DNA of 64,000 nucleotides from Lachnospiraceae bacterium (GCA_017432565.1 JAFRIW010000038.1:1-64000), one strand, 5' to 3'. Counted from the first letter of the stretch, positions 35,623-44,700 are shown. Notes: generated by a model not told the origin, from the sequence alone. Translations and numbers: made by a program.

Positions 35623-36270
35623 TCAGGAGAGATATTCAAGGAGCTGCTCAGGGCTGTCCGCAATTTTCCGGATCCCCAGCTCCTCCAGCTCTTCCCGGTC
35701 CCGGAAGCCCCAGGACACGGCAATGAGTTCCAGTCCCGCATTCCGCGCGGTGGCGGCATCTACCTCGGAATCTCCGACATAAACCGCGCGCCCTGCTGTC
35801 TTCAGTGTCTTAATCGCAAGAAGAACCGGTTCCGCGGCCGGTTTTCTCGGAATACCGGCAATCTCGCCCGCCGCGTAGTCGAAACAGTCAGGGAAGCAGG
35901 TTCTGCACAGCTTCTGAACGGCGGCATCGGCCTTGTTGGATACCACGGCGGTCTTCACGCCGCGGCTCTTCAGCGTACGCAGCAGCGGCACAATGCCGTC
36001 GTAAGGCTTTGTGTGATCGTCACAGTGCTGCTGATACTCTGTCAGAAACTCCGCAATATACTGTCTGACGGTTTCTTCGTCCGTGCCCTCCGGGAGCGAC
36101 AGCTCCAGAAGCCGCCGCGCGCCGTTTCCGAGAAACCTGCGCACTTCGGCTCTCTCCTTTTCCGGCAGGCCGTGCCGCCGGAGGACGACATTCACAGCGT
36201 CTGTCAGGTCCTCCAGCGTATCCAGAACCGTTCCATCCATATCAAAAACAACGATGTCGTACCGATTCAT
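35623..36270 (-). CDS. HAD hydrolase, phosphoglycolate phosphatase-like
   Basis: A 215-residue haloacid-dehalogenase phosphatase. Motif I is VFDMDGTVLDT with the nucleophilic Asp, motif II is the Ser/Thr in AVVSNKAD, motif III the Lys region AAEPVLLAIKTLK, and motif IV GDSEVDAATARNAG. The helical cap between motifs I and II is the Gph/PgmB type. The substrate (phosphoglycolate, pyrophosphate or a sugar phosphate) cannot be read from sequence. It lies between the alpha-CTD composite gene (22 bases upstream) and the GT-C-like gene. Confidence 0.9.
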   Translation of the reverse strand: MNRYDIVVFDMDGTVLDTLEDLTDAVNVVLRRHGLPEKERAEVRRFLGNGARRLLELSLPEGTDEETVRQYIAEFLTEYQQHCDDHTKPYDGIVPLLRTLKSRGVKTAVVSNKADAAVQKLCRTCFPDCFDYAAGEIAGIPRKPAAEPVLLAIKTLKTAGRAVYVGDSEVDAATARNAGLELIAVSWGFRDREELEELGIRKIADSPEQLLEYLS

Positions 36271-36292
36271 CTGATCACTCTGCTCATTCCGT

Positions 36293-37534
36293 TTATTTCT
36301 TCAGGTATTTCCGGACCTCCTGACGGATTTTCTCCGGGATCCGCTCATCATCAAGACACGCCTCCAGCGGTTCCTTGTCCATGCCGCGCGGACAGATCTG
36401 GCGGACATAATAATAAGTGGTCTCCGGCTCTCCGAAGCATTTCACGAAGGTCTTTTTATCAATTACATAATTCGTATACAGACTGACATACCGGTCCTCA
36501 CGAAGCTTGGGCCGTTTGCTCAGGACGTCCTTCAGCAGCATGTTGATGCGCTGATGTGTCACTCCGTACTTCTCTCCGATTCTGTCCTGCGTCGCGCCCG
36601 ACAGGCGCATCAGAAAGATCTCTCTTGTGCGCTCATCCTTCAGCGTATTCACCCAGTCCAGGATACTTGAATCCATGGCTTCGATCCTGCTGCCGCTCTG
36701 CCGGATCTGCCCGTCCGCCTCCATCTCGTGGAAGATCTCCCTGATAATCTCCGTTCCCCGGAGATTTGACGGATAACGCTGATCCAGTACCGAAGAAGTG
36801 ATCTCACCGCCGTTCTCATCAATACTGGAAAGAATCAGTCTTTTGACGGACAGTCTCGCTGACGGCAGGTCATACGCCATGGCCAGAAACGGCATTCCGC
36901 TTAAGAACGGATGCCTGCGGCGCAGCAGCGCCATTTCGCCGGTCACCTTCTCCTTTATCTGGGGCTGGAAGAGGCCTGAATTCAGGAATGCTTCCGCATC
37001 CTTGTCCAGTTCGGAATCCGGATTGCTCCGGTTCTGAGACACCGGCATATAACTGACCTGCTGAAGTCTCTCCCGCAGTGTCCGCAGCCCGGTGCGTCCG
37101 ATCCGGTCCAGCTTCAGGATTTCCTCATCTCTCATCTGTTCAAGCTGCGATGTATAATGCAGCCCGGCTTCTTTAAGCTTGCGGTAATAAAGCGTCGGAA
37201 GCCCCAGTTCCTCAATCGGTACGTCAAAAACCTCCTGCCCGTTCCGGACAATGACAGGTCTGCCTGACGTACCCGCCTGTGCCGGAGCATCTTCCTTTTC
37301 CGGCGTTTCTTTCTCCACCAGTGCGAACTCTCCCGTCATGGAGCGAAGTTCTCTCTGCTGTCTTGCGATTGCCTCTACGGACCGCTCACCGACATGGTAA
37401 ATATTCCGAAGCTCCTGCGGACTCGCGTCCAGCAGTTCTCCGACTGTATTGACCCCGCACTTACGAAGATAATTTTTGACACGATTAGTGAAATGCAGGA
37501 CATTGATATCATCCTGAATTGTAACAAAAATCAT
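36293..37534 (-). CDS. Composite protein: two RNA-polymerase alpha-CTD-like modules plus sigma-region-4-like HTH
   Basis: A 413-residue protein. Residues about 14-66 (NRVKNYLRKCGVNTVGELL...VGERSVEAI) and about 107-160 (LGLPTLYYRKLKEAGLHYTSQL...IGRTGLRTLRERL) both match the alpha-subunit C-terminal domain with its helix-hairpin-helix. Residues about 297-342 (LKDERTREIFLMRLSGATQDRIGEKYGVTHQRINML) match sigma-70 region 4. A middle winged-helix-like segment spans 205-285 and an unrelated C-terminus follows. No alpha N-terminal domain is present, so it is not a polymerase subunit; a transcription regulator touching DNA and perhaps sigma or alpha is likely. AGGAGG precedes the ATG. Confidence 0.82.
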   Translation of the reverse strand: MIFVTIQDDINVLHFTNRVKNYLRKCGVNTVGELLDASPQELRNIYHVGERSVEAIARQQRELRSMTGEFALVEKETPEKEDAPAQAGTSGRPVIVRNGQEVFDVPIEELGLPTLYYRKLKEAGLHYTSQLEQMRDEEILKLDRIGRTGLRTLRERLQQVSYMPVSQNRSNPDSELDKDAEAFLNSGLFQPQIKEKVTGEMALLRRRHPFLSGMPFLAMAYDLPSARLSVKRLILSSIDENGGEITSSVLDQRYPSNLRGTEIIREIFHEMEADGQIRQSGSRIEAMDSSILDWVNTLKDERTREIFLMRLSGATQDRIGEKYGVTHQRINMLLKDVLSKRPKLREDRYVSLYTNYVIDKKTFVKCFGEPETTYYYVRQICPRGMDKEPLEACLDDERIPEKIRQEVRKYLKK

Positions 37535-37623
37535 CCCCAGCCTCCTTCTATTTCCATACTGAATTACATCTGTGGCTGTATTTGTGCGTTCTTCCCCTCG
37601 GACGCAGTGCCGGTTGATTTTAC

Positions 37624-38598
37624 TTAAGAATCACCCTTTGTGATCTGATGAAGCGCCTCGTACTCCAGACGCCGGTTTTCGTGACAGAAGAAAGACCGGT
37701 CCTTTCCGATTGTGATCTGATCCAGATCCTCCTTCTCATAGACACCGCCCGGATGAAACAGCAGTTCTCCCATGCAGCCGCGCTCTTTTTCCAGTTTTTC
37801 AAGCTCCGGCAGAATCGCCCCGGCATTCTCGATCCGCAGGTTGGTGGAAAAAAGGATTCCGGAAAAGACCTGCTGCGGCAGAGAACACAGGAACGGATAT
37901 TTCCTGCGGTTGCGGCGCACAAAATGATTGATGATGATGACCTTCAAAAGATTCACAGGCTTAAAGCCCACCATCTTCTTGAAAATCGGGCGGTACATGG
38001 ACAGCTCCTCATAGGGCTGTCTGATAAAAGTGACATTCAGATTCTCCCGGCAGATCACATTCATCAGCGCGTCGAAGACAATCGGAATCATGTGATAATG
38101 GCCGTGTCCGTCCAGGCGCAGACCTCCCTCGCCGGTCAGCGCAGGATCCGGCCTCCCGTTCTGCTCCGTCTTCCCGGATGCGGATTTTACAGACGCATCC
38201 CGGTCCGCGCAGGTGAACTCCTTCACCCAGGGCTTCATCGCGAGCATCTGAGCCCACAGTTCCTTCTCAAGCTGCGGCAGAAGCTTTTTCCGCATGAAAG
38301 GAATGTAGGAAGCCAGCACCAGACGGCTGAAGGAAATATGAAAGACGCCGTTCTCATCCGTCAGCAGCGGAACTTCGGGCGCGGCGAGTGCCTTCCCGTC
38401 GTAGAAATTCAGATGAACCTGAAGAAGAAGGTGCGGACAGCGCTCCATCAGCATCTCCATGCATTCGGATACAACCGGGCTTGTGGTCATGACACTGACG
38501 CCTGTCAGTGCGCCCTGCTCGCAGCATTCCAGGATCCGCTCGCTCTCTTTGCGGAAAAGACCGTAATCATCTGCGTGAAAATCCGTAAAATGGCTCAT
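37624..38598 (-). CDS. YdjC/ChbG-family carbohydrate deacetylase
   Basis: A 324-residue protein of the YdjC (ChbG/HpnK) family, metal-dependent deacetylases of acetylated sugars. The metal-binding HADDYG motif is at residues 8-13 (FHADDYGLF), the second site HLNF is near residue 62, and a later GHGHYHMIPIV matches the DGHQHVH region of the family. The start at 38598 puts the motif at the usual place; a nine-residue longer TTG form has no better Shine-Dalgarno. It follows the bidirectional terminator and, with the adjacent glycosyltransferases, may tailor an envelope sugar. Confidence 0.85.
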   Translation of the reverse strand: MSHFTDFHADDYGLFRKESERILECCEQGALTGVSVMTTSPVVSECMEMLMERCPHLLLQVHLNFYDGKALAAPEVPLLTDENGVFHISFSRLVLASYIPFMRKKLLPQLEKELWAQMLAMKPWVKEFTCADRDASVKSASGKTEQNGRPDPALTGEGGLRLDGHGHYHMIPIVFDALMNVICRENLNVTFIRQPYEELSMYRPIFKKMVGFKPVNLLKVIIINHFVRRNRRKYPFLCSLPQQVFSGILFSTNLRIENAGAILPELEKLEKERGCMGELLFHPGGVYEKEDLDQITIGKDRSFFCHENRRLEYEALHQITKGDS

Positions 38599-38629
38599 CT
38601 CAACACCGCGTCTGAATACCACCAATTAA

Positions 38630-38662
38630 AAAAATGCTATACAGAATAAGTATAGCATTTTT
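38630..38662. terminator. Bidirectional terminator after the glycosyltransferase gene
   Basis: AAAAATGCTATAC, seven-base loop, GTATAGCATTTTT: 13 perfect pairs with T-runs for both strands. It lies 60 bases past the stop of the minus-strand glycosyltransferase gene and just before the YdjC gene. Confidence 0.85.
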
Positions 38663-38723
38663 ATGATCGGATGAACAAGAGATCGTAATAGAAAATTTAA
38701 AAACAAAACAAGTTTTGCGAAAG

Positions 38724-39665
38724 CTATTTATGCTCGACCGATTCAATCAGGTAGCGCGGCCGTTTTTTGGTCTCGATATAGTTTTTCCCGATGTACTCTC
38801 CCACGATACCGATCGCAATCAGCTGCATTGCACCCAGCGCCCAGACCGAGAGGACGATCGTCGTCCAGCCGCTCACGACATTCCCGCGGATCCAGTCAAT
38901 CAGTGTCACCAGCATGACGATCAGGCTGACCAGCAGGATCAGGATGCCCATCATGAAAACAAAGTGGATCGGCGCGATGCTGAACGAAGTGATGCCGTCC
39001 GCCGCCAGCCGCAGCATTTTGGAGAGCGTGTATTTGGAGGAGCCCGCCGTCCGGTCCTTCACGTCAAAATGAACAATCGCGGACGGGAATCCCAGCGTCG
39101 GAATCAGTCCGCGCAGATAGATATTGCCCTCTCCGTACTCCGAGAGCGCCTGGAGCGCCCTGCGGGAAAGCAGGCGGTAATCGGCGTGGTTGGGGATCGT
39201 CTTCGTACCGAACCATTCCATCAGCTGATAGAAAATCTGGCTCGTCGCCTTCTTGAAGAAGCCGTCCGTGTCTCTGGAGTTGCGGACGCCGTAGACCACG
39301 TCTGCTCCTTTTTCATATTCGTCCAGGAAGAGATCAATCGCCTCGATATCCTGCTGCAGGTCCGCGTCAATGGAGATGGCCGCGTCGCATTTGTCCGCGG
39401 CAAAATGATACCCTGCCAGGACGGCATTCTGATGGCCGAAATTGGCGGAAAAATGAATGCAGCTGATGCGGGGGTTCTGCTCATGCAGCCTGCTCATGAT
39501 CTGCGCAGTGCGGTCGGAAGATCCGTCGTTCACCAGAACGATCCGGCTTTCTTCCTCAATCCGGCCTGCCGCCTGCAGCCGGTCCAGCTTGGCAAGAAGC
39601 GTTTCGGCGGAGGTTTCAAGCACCTCCTCTTCGTTGTAACAGGGAACTACCAGATAGAGTATCAT
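38724..39665 (-). CDS. Family 2 glycosyltransferase, polyprenyl-phosphate sugar type (GtrB/DPM1-like)
   Basis: A 313-residue membrane enzyme likely to move glucose, mannose or a related sugar from a nucleotide sugar to undecaprenyl phosphate. N-terminal GT-A domain: VVPCYNEEEVLE, VLVNDGSSD-like LVNDGSSDRT, and the metal-binding SIDADLQQD; then QWFG-like MEWFG and the YRLLSRRAL segment. Two C-terminal membrane helices (about 225-250 and 262-285) complete the GtrB/ArnC plan. Its start overlaps the stop of the small membrane protein gene. GtrII- and GT-C-like partners are encoded nearby, which could use the product. Confidence 0.93.
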   Translation of the reverse strand: MILYLVVPCYNEEEVLETSAETLLAKLDRLQAAGRIEEESRIVLVNDGSSDRTAQIMSRLHEQNPRISCIHFSANFGHQNAVLAGYHFAADKCDAAISIDADLQQDIEAIDLFLDEYEKGADVVYGVRNSRDTDGFFKKATSQIFYQLMEWFGTKTIPNHADYRLLSRRALQALSEYGEGNIYLRGLIPTLGFPSAIVHFDVKDRTAGSSKYTLSKMLRLAADGITSFSIAPIHFVFMMGILILLVSLIVMLVTLIDWIRGNVVSGWTTIVLSVWALGAMQLIAIGIVGEYIGKNYIETKKRPRYLIESVEHK

Positions 39666-39817
39666 ACCGATTCCTTCTCATCCTCTGAAATATTATCGTA
39701 CCCGTCATAGTAGACAGGATGTGTGATGCGGTAGACCAGGATGCCGGCTGCGACAGCCGCACACACAATTCCGGCAGCCGCACAGGCGGCTCCGAAAAGT
39801 TTTTTCAACGTACCCAT
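39662..39817 (-). CDS. Small single-helix membrane protein
   Basis: About 51 residues from the ATG at 39817: a basic start (MGTLKKLFG), one hydrophobic Ala-rich helix (about 7-27) and an acidic, tyrosine-rich tail (YYDGYDNISEDEKES). A TTG nine codons earlier is also possible; neither start has a strong ribosome binding site. Its stop overlaps the glycosyltransferase start (ATGA), which supports a real, coupled gene. No family recognised. It could be a small partner of the glycosyltransferase. Confidence 0.6.
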   Translation of the reverse strand: MGTLKKLFGAACAAAGIVCAAVAAGILVYRITHPVYYDGYDNISEDEKESV

Positions 39818-39853
39818 TCTATTCCGTTTCCATCCTTCCTGCAATCATCGTAT

Positions 39854-42256
39854 TCAGAGCTTTTCAAGCCGGGCAAACGCCGCGTACATGATTTTCTGTC
39901 CCGCGTCGTCAAAAAGCACGGTCACCTTGTAGTCCTTCGGCCCCTTTTCCATCGCCAGAACGGTCCCGTCGCCGAATTTGACGTGCCGGACCCGGTCTCC
40001 CGTCTCATAGTCAGGCTTTTCCGAGGCCGGCATCCCCTTCTGCAGGGAGGCAAGCCCGGCGGATGCTTTCCCGATAAACGGCTTCTTTTCATCGGGCGTG
40101 TGGGGCTTTACATAAACCGCCTTCAGGCGGGTGTCTCTGCGCGCGGGCGGCTCCGGTGCCGGCTGACGATATGCGCTTTGCCGGGGATATGCGCTCTGCT
40201 GTGGTCTTGAAGCACCTCCCCACTGCGATGATGTCCGATAAGAAGAGAATTCCGGCAGTCCGGTGCGCTCGTCCAGAAGCTCGTCCGGAATTTCCGTCAC
40301 AAAGCGGCTGACCGGATTATACTGTACCTCGCCGCGCAGCATCCGCGAGTGTGCACAGGTCAGCGTCAGATCGTCCATGGCCCGCGTGATGCCCACATAC
40401 ATCAGTCTGCGCTCTTCCTCCATCGCATCGCGGTCATCGGAATTGATCGACAGATACCCGGGGAACAGGCCGTCCTCCAGACCGGCAATATATACCTGCG
40501 GAAACTCAAGGCCCTTCGCGCTGTGCAGCGTCATCAGAAGAACCCGGTCCTGATTTCCGTCCATCTCGTCGATGTCCGCCACCAGCGCGACGTCCGCCAG
40601 GAACCCCGTCAGCAGAGACGTATCCCCTGCCTGCTCCGCAAAATCCGGCAGCTCCTGCGCCTCTTCCTCATAGGAGACAATTTTGCTGATCAGCTCGTCA
40701 ATATTGGCCAGCCGGTCATCCGCGTCTTCTTCCTCGGTATCCCGCAGATATTCCTCATACCCGGTCTTTCCGATGATGCTCTTCATCAGATCTTCGAGGC
40801 TCGCCCCTTCTTCCAGTTCAGCTCTGAAGGACCGGATCAGCTCGACAAAAGGCCGGATTTTGCCCAATGCCGCGTTCGAGAGAATACCGGTCACCGGTCC
40901 GTCGCAAAGCTTTTCCAACGTCTCGAAGAAGCCGAGATCTCCGCACACGACAGCATAGTGCGAAACCTTCTCCACCGTCGCGGCGCCGATGCCGCGGCGC
41001 GGAACATTCAGGATCCGGCGCACAGCCAGATCGTCCCGGCCGTTGTCGATCACTTTGAGGTAGGCGAGCATATCTTTGATTTCTCTGCGCTCATAGAAAT
41101 TGGTGCCGCCCACCACATTGTAGGGAATCGAGCCCATGATCAGACGTTCTTCCAAAAGACGCGCCTGCGCGTTGGTCCGGTACAGCACCGCGAAATCCCG
41201 ATAATTCAGCGAGGGCTGCAGGTCTTTCTTCCGCTCGATGTCCTCCGCGATAAAGGACGCCTCCTCCATCGCCGTGTTGAACTGGCGCAGGTGAATCCGG
41301 CTTCCCTCCTGCTTTCTCGTCCACAGGGCCTTGGATTTCCGGTTCCGGTTGTTGTCGATGACCGCGTTGGCTGCGTCCAGCACCATCTGCGTAGACCGGT
41401 AGTTCTGTTCCAGCTTCACCACAAAAGCGTCCGGATAGACTTTTTCAAAATCAAGAATATTCCGGATATTGGCTCCCCGGAACTTATAGATCGACTGATC
41501 GTCGTCGCCTACGACGCACAGATTGCGTCCGCCGGTCTCCTTCGTCCCGGCCAGCAGCCGGACCAGCTCAAACTGGGCTGTATTGGTGTCCTGGTACTCG
41601 TCGACCATAATATAGCGGAACCGGTCCTGATAGTTACGCAGAATGTCTTCCCGCGCATTGAACAGCTCCACCGTTTTCATCAGCAGATCGTCAAAATCCA
41701 GCGCGTTGTTCTTGTGCAGCAGCCGCTGATATTCTTCGTATGCCTCGCCGATCTGCTTCTGCATGAAGTCGTACTGATGCGTCTCCTGATAGCGCCGCGG
41801 CGTCAGCAGCTCATCCTTCGCGGAGGAAATTGCGGCGAGAATCGTCCGCTCCCTCAGCTCCTTCGTATTGATCCGCAGATTCCGGCACACCTCCTTCATC
41901 AGCGTCTTCTGGTCATCCGTGTCATAGATGGTGAAGTCCGTCTGGTAGCCGATCTCCTGGATGTGCCGCCGCAGGATCCGGACGCACATGGAGTGAAAGG
42001 TCGAAATCCAGATGGATTCCGCCCCGAAACCGATCAGTTTGTCAACCCGCTCGCGCATCTCCTGCGCGGCCTTGTTTGTGAAGGTGATTGCGAGGATGTT
42101 CCACGGATTCACGCCGCACTCATCCATCAGATAGGCAATTCTGTGGGTGATGACCCGCGTTTTGCCCGAGCCGGCGCCGGCCAGAATCAGCACAGGTCCC
42201 TCCGTGTGCTCGACGGCCTTCCGCTGCTCTGTATTTAAAGAATCATAAATACTCAT
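39854..42256 (-). CDS. pcrA: ATP-dependent DNA helicase PcrA/UvrD
   Basis: Superfamily 1 3'-5' helicase for repair and for clearing RecA and replication blocks. 800 residues, a little longer than the usual 720-750 because of the C-terminal linker. Motifs: Q-motif LNTEQRKAVEH, Walker A AGAGSGKTRVI, Ia TFTNKAAQEMRERV, II VDEYQDTN, III VVGDDDQSIYKFRGA, IV QNYRSTQ, V LMTLHSAKGLEFPQV, VI EEERRLMYVGITRA. The C-terminus has a low-complexity part (about 660-720) and a Tudor-like end (GDRVRHVKFGDGTVL) that in PcrA contacts RNA polymerase. Confidence 0.98.
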   Translation of the reverse strand: MSIYDSLNTEQRKAVEHTEGPVLILAGAGSGKTRVITHRIAYLMDECGVNPWNILAITFTNKAAQEMRERVDKLIGFGAESIWISTFHSMCVRILRRHIQEIGYQTDFTIYDTDDQKTLMKEVCRNLRINTKELRERTILAAISSAKDELLTPRRYQETHQYDFMQKQIGEAYEEYQRLLHKNNALDFDDLLMKTVELFNAREDILRNYQDRFRYIMVDEYQDTNTAQFELVRLLAGTKETGGRNLCVVGDDDQSIYKFRGANIRNILDFEKVYPDAFVVKLEQNYRSTQMVLDAANAVIDNNRNRKSKALWTRKQEGSRIHLRQFNTAMEEASFIAEDIERKKDLQPSLNYRDFAVLYRTNAQARLLEERLIMGSIPYNVVGGTNFYERREIKDMLAYLKVIDNGRDDLAVRRILNVPRRGIGAATVEKVSHYAVVCGDLGFFETLEKLCDGPVTGILSNAALGKIRPFVELIRSFRAELEEGASLEDLMKSIIGKTGYEEYLRDTEEEDADDRLANIDELISKIVSYEEEAQELPDFAEQAGDTSLLTGFLADVALVADIDEMDGNQDRVLLMTLHSAKGLEFPQVYIAGLEDGLFPGYLSINSDDRDAMEEERRLMYVGITRAMDDLTLTCAHSRMLRGEVQYNPVSRFVTEIPDELLDERTGLPEFSSYRTSSQWGGASRPQQSAYPRQSAYRQPAPEPPARRDTRLKAVYVKPHTPDEKKPFIGKASAGLASLQKGMPASEKPDYETGDRVRHVKFGDGTVLAMEKGPKDYKVTVLFDDAGQKIMYAAFARLEKL

Positions 42257-42277
42257 AAAAAACTGCTGCTCCGTTTA

Positions 42278-42910
42278 TCAGTCAAAATCACCCGCATCGA
42301 TCATGCGTTCAATCAGAAGCTTGTTCAGATAGATCTCCGCGCTCATCTGACAGACCAGATAGACGCGTTTCAGGCGCTCTTTCTCCTTCTCCGGAAGATC
42401 CGCCCCGGAAAAGGCTCTCTCCGCGTCCCCGAGCTTTTTTCTGAAGTCCTCCGAGAAAACCTCCGCGTTCCCGGAGAGGCCGGAGAAAATTTCTTCATAA
42501 ACGCTGCCCAGTTCCACATTTTGCCCCTTCCCGCGCGCCGCAGGGGAATCGTGTCTGCCGCGGATCCCCGCCGCATCCTTGACCGGCTGCAGGATGTGTC
42601 CGATGTCTTCGATCGACAGAAAGTTCTTCAGATAAAAAATCATCATCAGAATCATCATGTGCTCCGGGCTGTATTTCTTTTTAACCGGCGGCATCAGAAT
42701 TCCGTTTTTGACATAATTGTTGATCATGGTCTTCGTCAGGATCCGGTCATTCTCCGGGTCTCTGGCATAGTCCCGCAGATGCTCGTTCATAAAAGAGAGC
42801 ACCTGATCCATATACAGGTCGACTTCCGGAATCCTGCTCCGGTCCACGTAGGCTTCCTGCTTCAGGAGGTCATCCAGCTGACCGGCGATCTGATCCATCT
42901 TTTTTTCCAT
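42278..42910 (-). CDS. DUF1836 domain protein
   Basis: A 210-residue cytosolic protein. The central part (about 50-110: RILTKTMINNYVKNGILMPPVKKKYSPEHMMILMMIFYLK, in segments) is the DUF1836 signature and looks like a MerR-type helix-turn-helix, so DNA binding is plausible. The rest is helical. AGGAG precedes the ATG. It lies 21 bases upstream of pcrA and 22 bases downstream of the GtrII-like gene on the same strand. Function unknown. Confidence 0.87.
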   Translation of the reverse strand: MEKKMDQIAGQLDDLLKQEAYVDRSRIPEVDLYMDQVLSFMNEHLRDYARDPENDRILTKTMINNYVKNGILMPPVKKKYSPEHMMILMMIFYLKNFLSIEDIGHILQPVKDAAGIRGRHDSPAARGKGQNVELGSVYEEIFSGLSGNAEVFSEDFRKKLGDAERAFSGADLPEKEKERLKRVYLVCQMSAEIYLNKLLIERMIDAGDFD

Positions 42911-42932
42911 CTGATTCTCCTGCTCTGCTGCT

Positions 42933-44606
42933 TCACCAGGTCGGATAATTCAGGCAGACAATGATATAGTTTTCCCGCTCCTCGATCTGGTAGGCGCGCA
43001 TGTTGATTTCCTGTGCGTACGCCGCGGCCTCCTCCCGCACTGCGGTCTCGGTCGTCGGCAGAATCGGCAGGTCAAAGCCGTGATACATGAAGTACTGCTG
43101 CATCATGTCATCGGTCTGTACCGACCAGGTCAGAACGGAATTGACGTTGGTCTGCGCCGAGCGCAGATTGGCGGGATCCTGACCGCCCTGCAGTCTGCGG
43201 TAGGCGCGGATATACAGGTTTCCGTTCCAGGCTGAAGGGTCCGTGCGCATCTGCGACTCGATGTAGCTTCCGACATATTCCCAGCCGACAAAGATGATCG
43301 GCTTGGGCGGATAGTGTGCCTGAAGTTCATAGCCCAGATTCCACGCGACGGCTTCCTCATTCATGGAACGCTGATTGTTCAGCGAGAGGATCCAGTTATT
43401 GTAAGTTGACATATGCAGGCACAGATACAGAAGGCCGAACAGCACGGCCTGCATCAGGCCTTTTCGGATCCTTCCCGCGCCCGCGCCGGCTTTCTCCCGC
43501 GTCAGTTCATCATCTGCGTAAAACGCGTACAGATAGCAGACAAAAGCCGTAAAGACGGAGAGGTTCTGGCCGGTCCGGTACGGCTGCGGGCTGCCCTGCA
43601 GGAGCGAGAGTCCGAACAGGGAAATCAATGTCAGTACGCCCAGCAGCGCCGGCAGCAGGCTCTTTCTGCGGATGCACAGTACTGCGCACAGAAGGACGAA
43701 AAAGCCGGCACAGAAGGCAAAAATCGTGATCGGGAAGTAGATCAGGCCCTTCGCGACATAGTCCACAAGAACCAGACGGATCAGGCCCATCAGAGTCACC
43801 TGCCACTTGATGCTGGTGTCCCCGCCTCCGTAATAGGTCCGGTGTGTCAGGGCGAGGATTGCGGCGCCGAATACGAACCGCAGCACAACACCCAGCGCAA
43901 TCGGAGCGGCGCAGAGAAGGCCGTCTGTCAGCCAGGGGCTCTTTATGCCCCGTCCGGGCACGGCATAGCGCAGGAACAGGACCAGACAGGCTGCCGTGAT
44001 ATAGAAAAACACGCCGGCCTCATAGCTCGAAGCCACGAGAGATAGCAGGACGCCTGCGAGAATAAAGGGCCTCGCGGCACATTTTGCAAGTGCCTTAAAA
44101 GGGAGACCGCGGGTCTCTTCGGACAGCAGGGTCAGCCTGATCAGCACCAGTCCGCAGATCAGCATATTGCCGCAGACGAAGAAATCCGTTCCGGTGTACT
44201 CCCAGATTTCATTCAGCAGCGGATAAGTGACCATTGCCGCGGAGAAAATCGTATAGGGGAGAATCCGGTTCTTTTTGGTAATATGGTGCAGCAGCGCCGC
44301 AAAAGTCACCGATGCGAGCAGCAGGAACACCAGCGCAAAGTATTTGTCGATAAAGGCGGCATAGCGCGTCGCGCCCATCAGCCTCGTCCAGAAGACCATG
44401 CCCCACCGCCCGGAGAGCTTGGTCGCCTGTCTGCCGAGATAATAATCTCTGCGCAGGTCGTCAATACTGATGGTCTGGTGCGTCACGGAGTAACCGTAAG
44501 AAAGAACCGCAAAAAAAAGCACAACGAGGAAATAGCGCTTATGGCAGCCGACCTCCTCCCAGAAAGTCTGCAGAACCTGTCTCACGCTGTTCTTTTCTTT
44601 CTTCAT
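42933..44606 (-). CDS. GtrII-type membrane glucosyltransferase-like protein
   Basis: A 557-residue polytopic protein with about eleven helices. The N-terminal loop after helix 1 has TISIDDLRRDYYLGRQATKLSGRWGMVFW, given in pieces: the SIDD and GRW features of the Glucos_trans_II family (phage GtrII). Such proteins add glucosyl groups from undecaprenyl-phosphate glucose to surface glycan. A long extracytoplasmic C-terminal part follows. The ATG at 44606 has GGGAG upstream; an in-frame extension of 40 residues crosses the tandem repeats and the rpsA terminator and is rejected. The GtrB-like enzyme 3 kb away could supply the donor. Confidence 0.82.
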   Translation of the reverse strand: MKKEKNSVRQVLQTFWEEVGCHKRYFLVVLFFAVLSYGYSVTHQTISIDDLRRDYYLGRQATKLSGRWGMVFWTRLMGATRYAAFIDKYFALVFLLLASVTFAALLHHITKKNRILPYTIFSAAMVTYPLLNEIWEYTGTDFFVCGNMLICGLVLIRLTLLSEETRGLPFKALAKCAARPFILAGVLLSLVASSYEAGVFFYITAACLVLFLRYAVPGRGIKSPWLTDGLLCAAPIALGVVLRFVFGAAILALTHRTYYGGGDTSIKWQVTLMGLIRLVLVDYVAKGLIYFPITIFAFCAGFFVLLCAVLCIRRKSLLPALLGVLTLISLFGLSLLQGSPQPYRTGQNLSVFTAFVCYLYAFYADDELTREKAGAGAGRIRKGLMQAVLFGLLYLCLHMSTYNNWILSLNNQRSMNEEAVAWNLGYELQAHYPPKPIIFVGWEYVGSYIESQMRTDPSAWNGNLYIRAYRRLQGGQDPANLRSAQTNVNSVLTWSVQTDDMMQQYFMYHGFDLPILPTTETAVREEAAAYAQEINMRAYQIEERENYIIVCLNYPTW

Positions 44607-44652
44607 GCCCTGTCTCTCCCGGACTTCTGCCGAAGTCTTCTCTGAAAGTCTC

Positions 44653-44700
44653 GTTCCGAAAATATCCTGTTCCGAAAACATTCTGTTCCGAAAAAAGAGA
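44653..44700. repeat. Three tandem 16-base repeats upstream of the GtrII-like gene
   Basis: GTTCCGAAAATATCCT, GTTCCGAAAACATTCT and GTTCCGAAAAAAGAGA follow each other without gaps; GTTCCGAAAA is constant. They lie in the leader of the GtrII-like gene and run into the rpsA terminator. Confidence 0.75.

Noticed and set aside
40349..42238. Plus-strand open frame of about 630 codons opposite pcrA
   Set aside because: GC-rich complement of a helicase with all motifs intact; the translation resembles no family.
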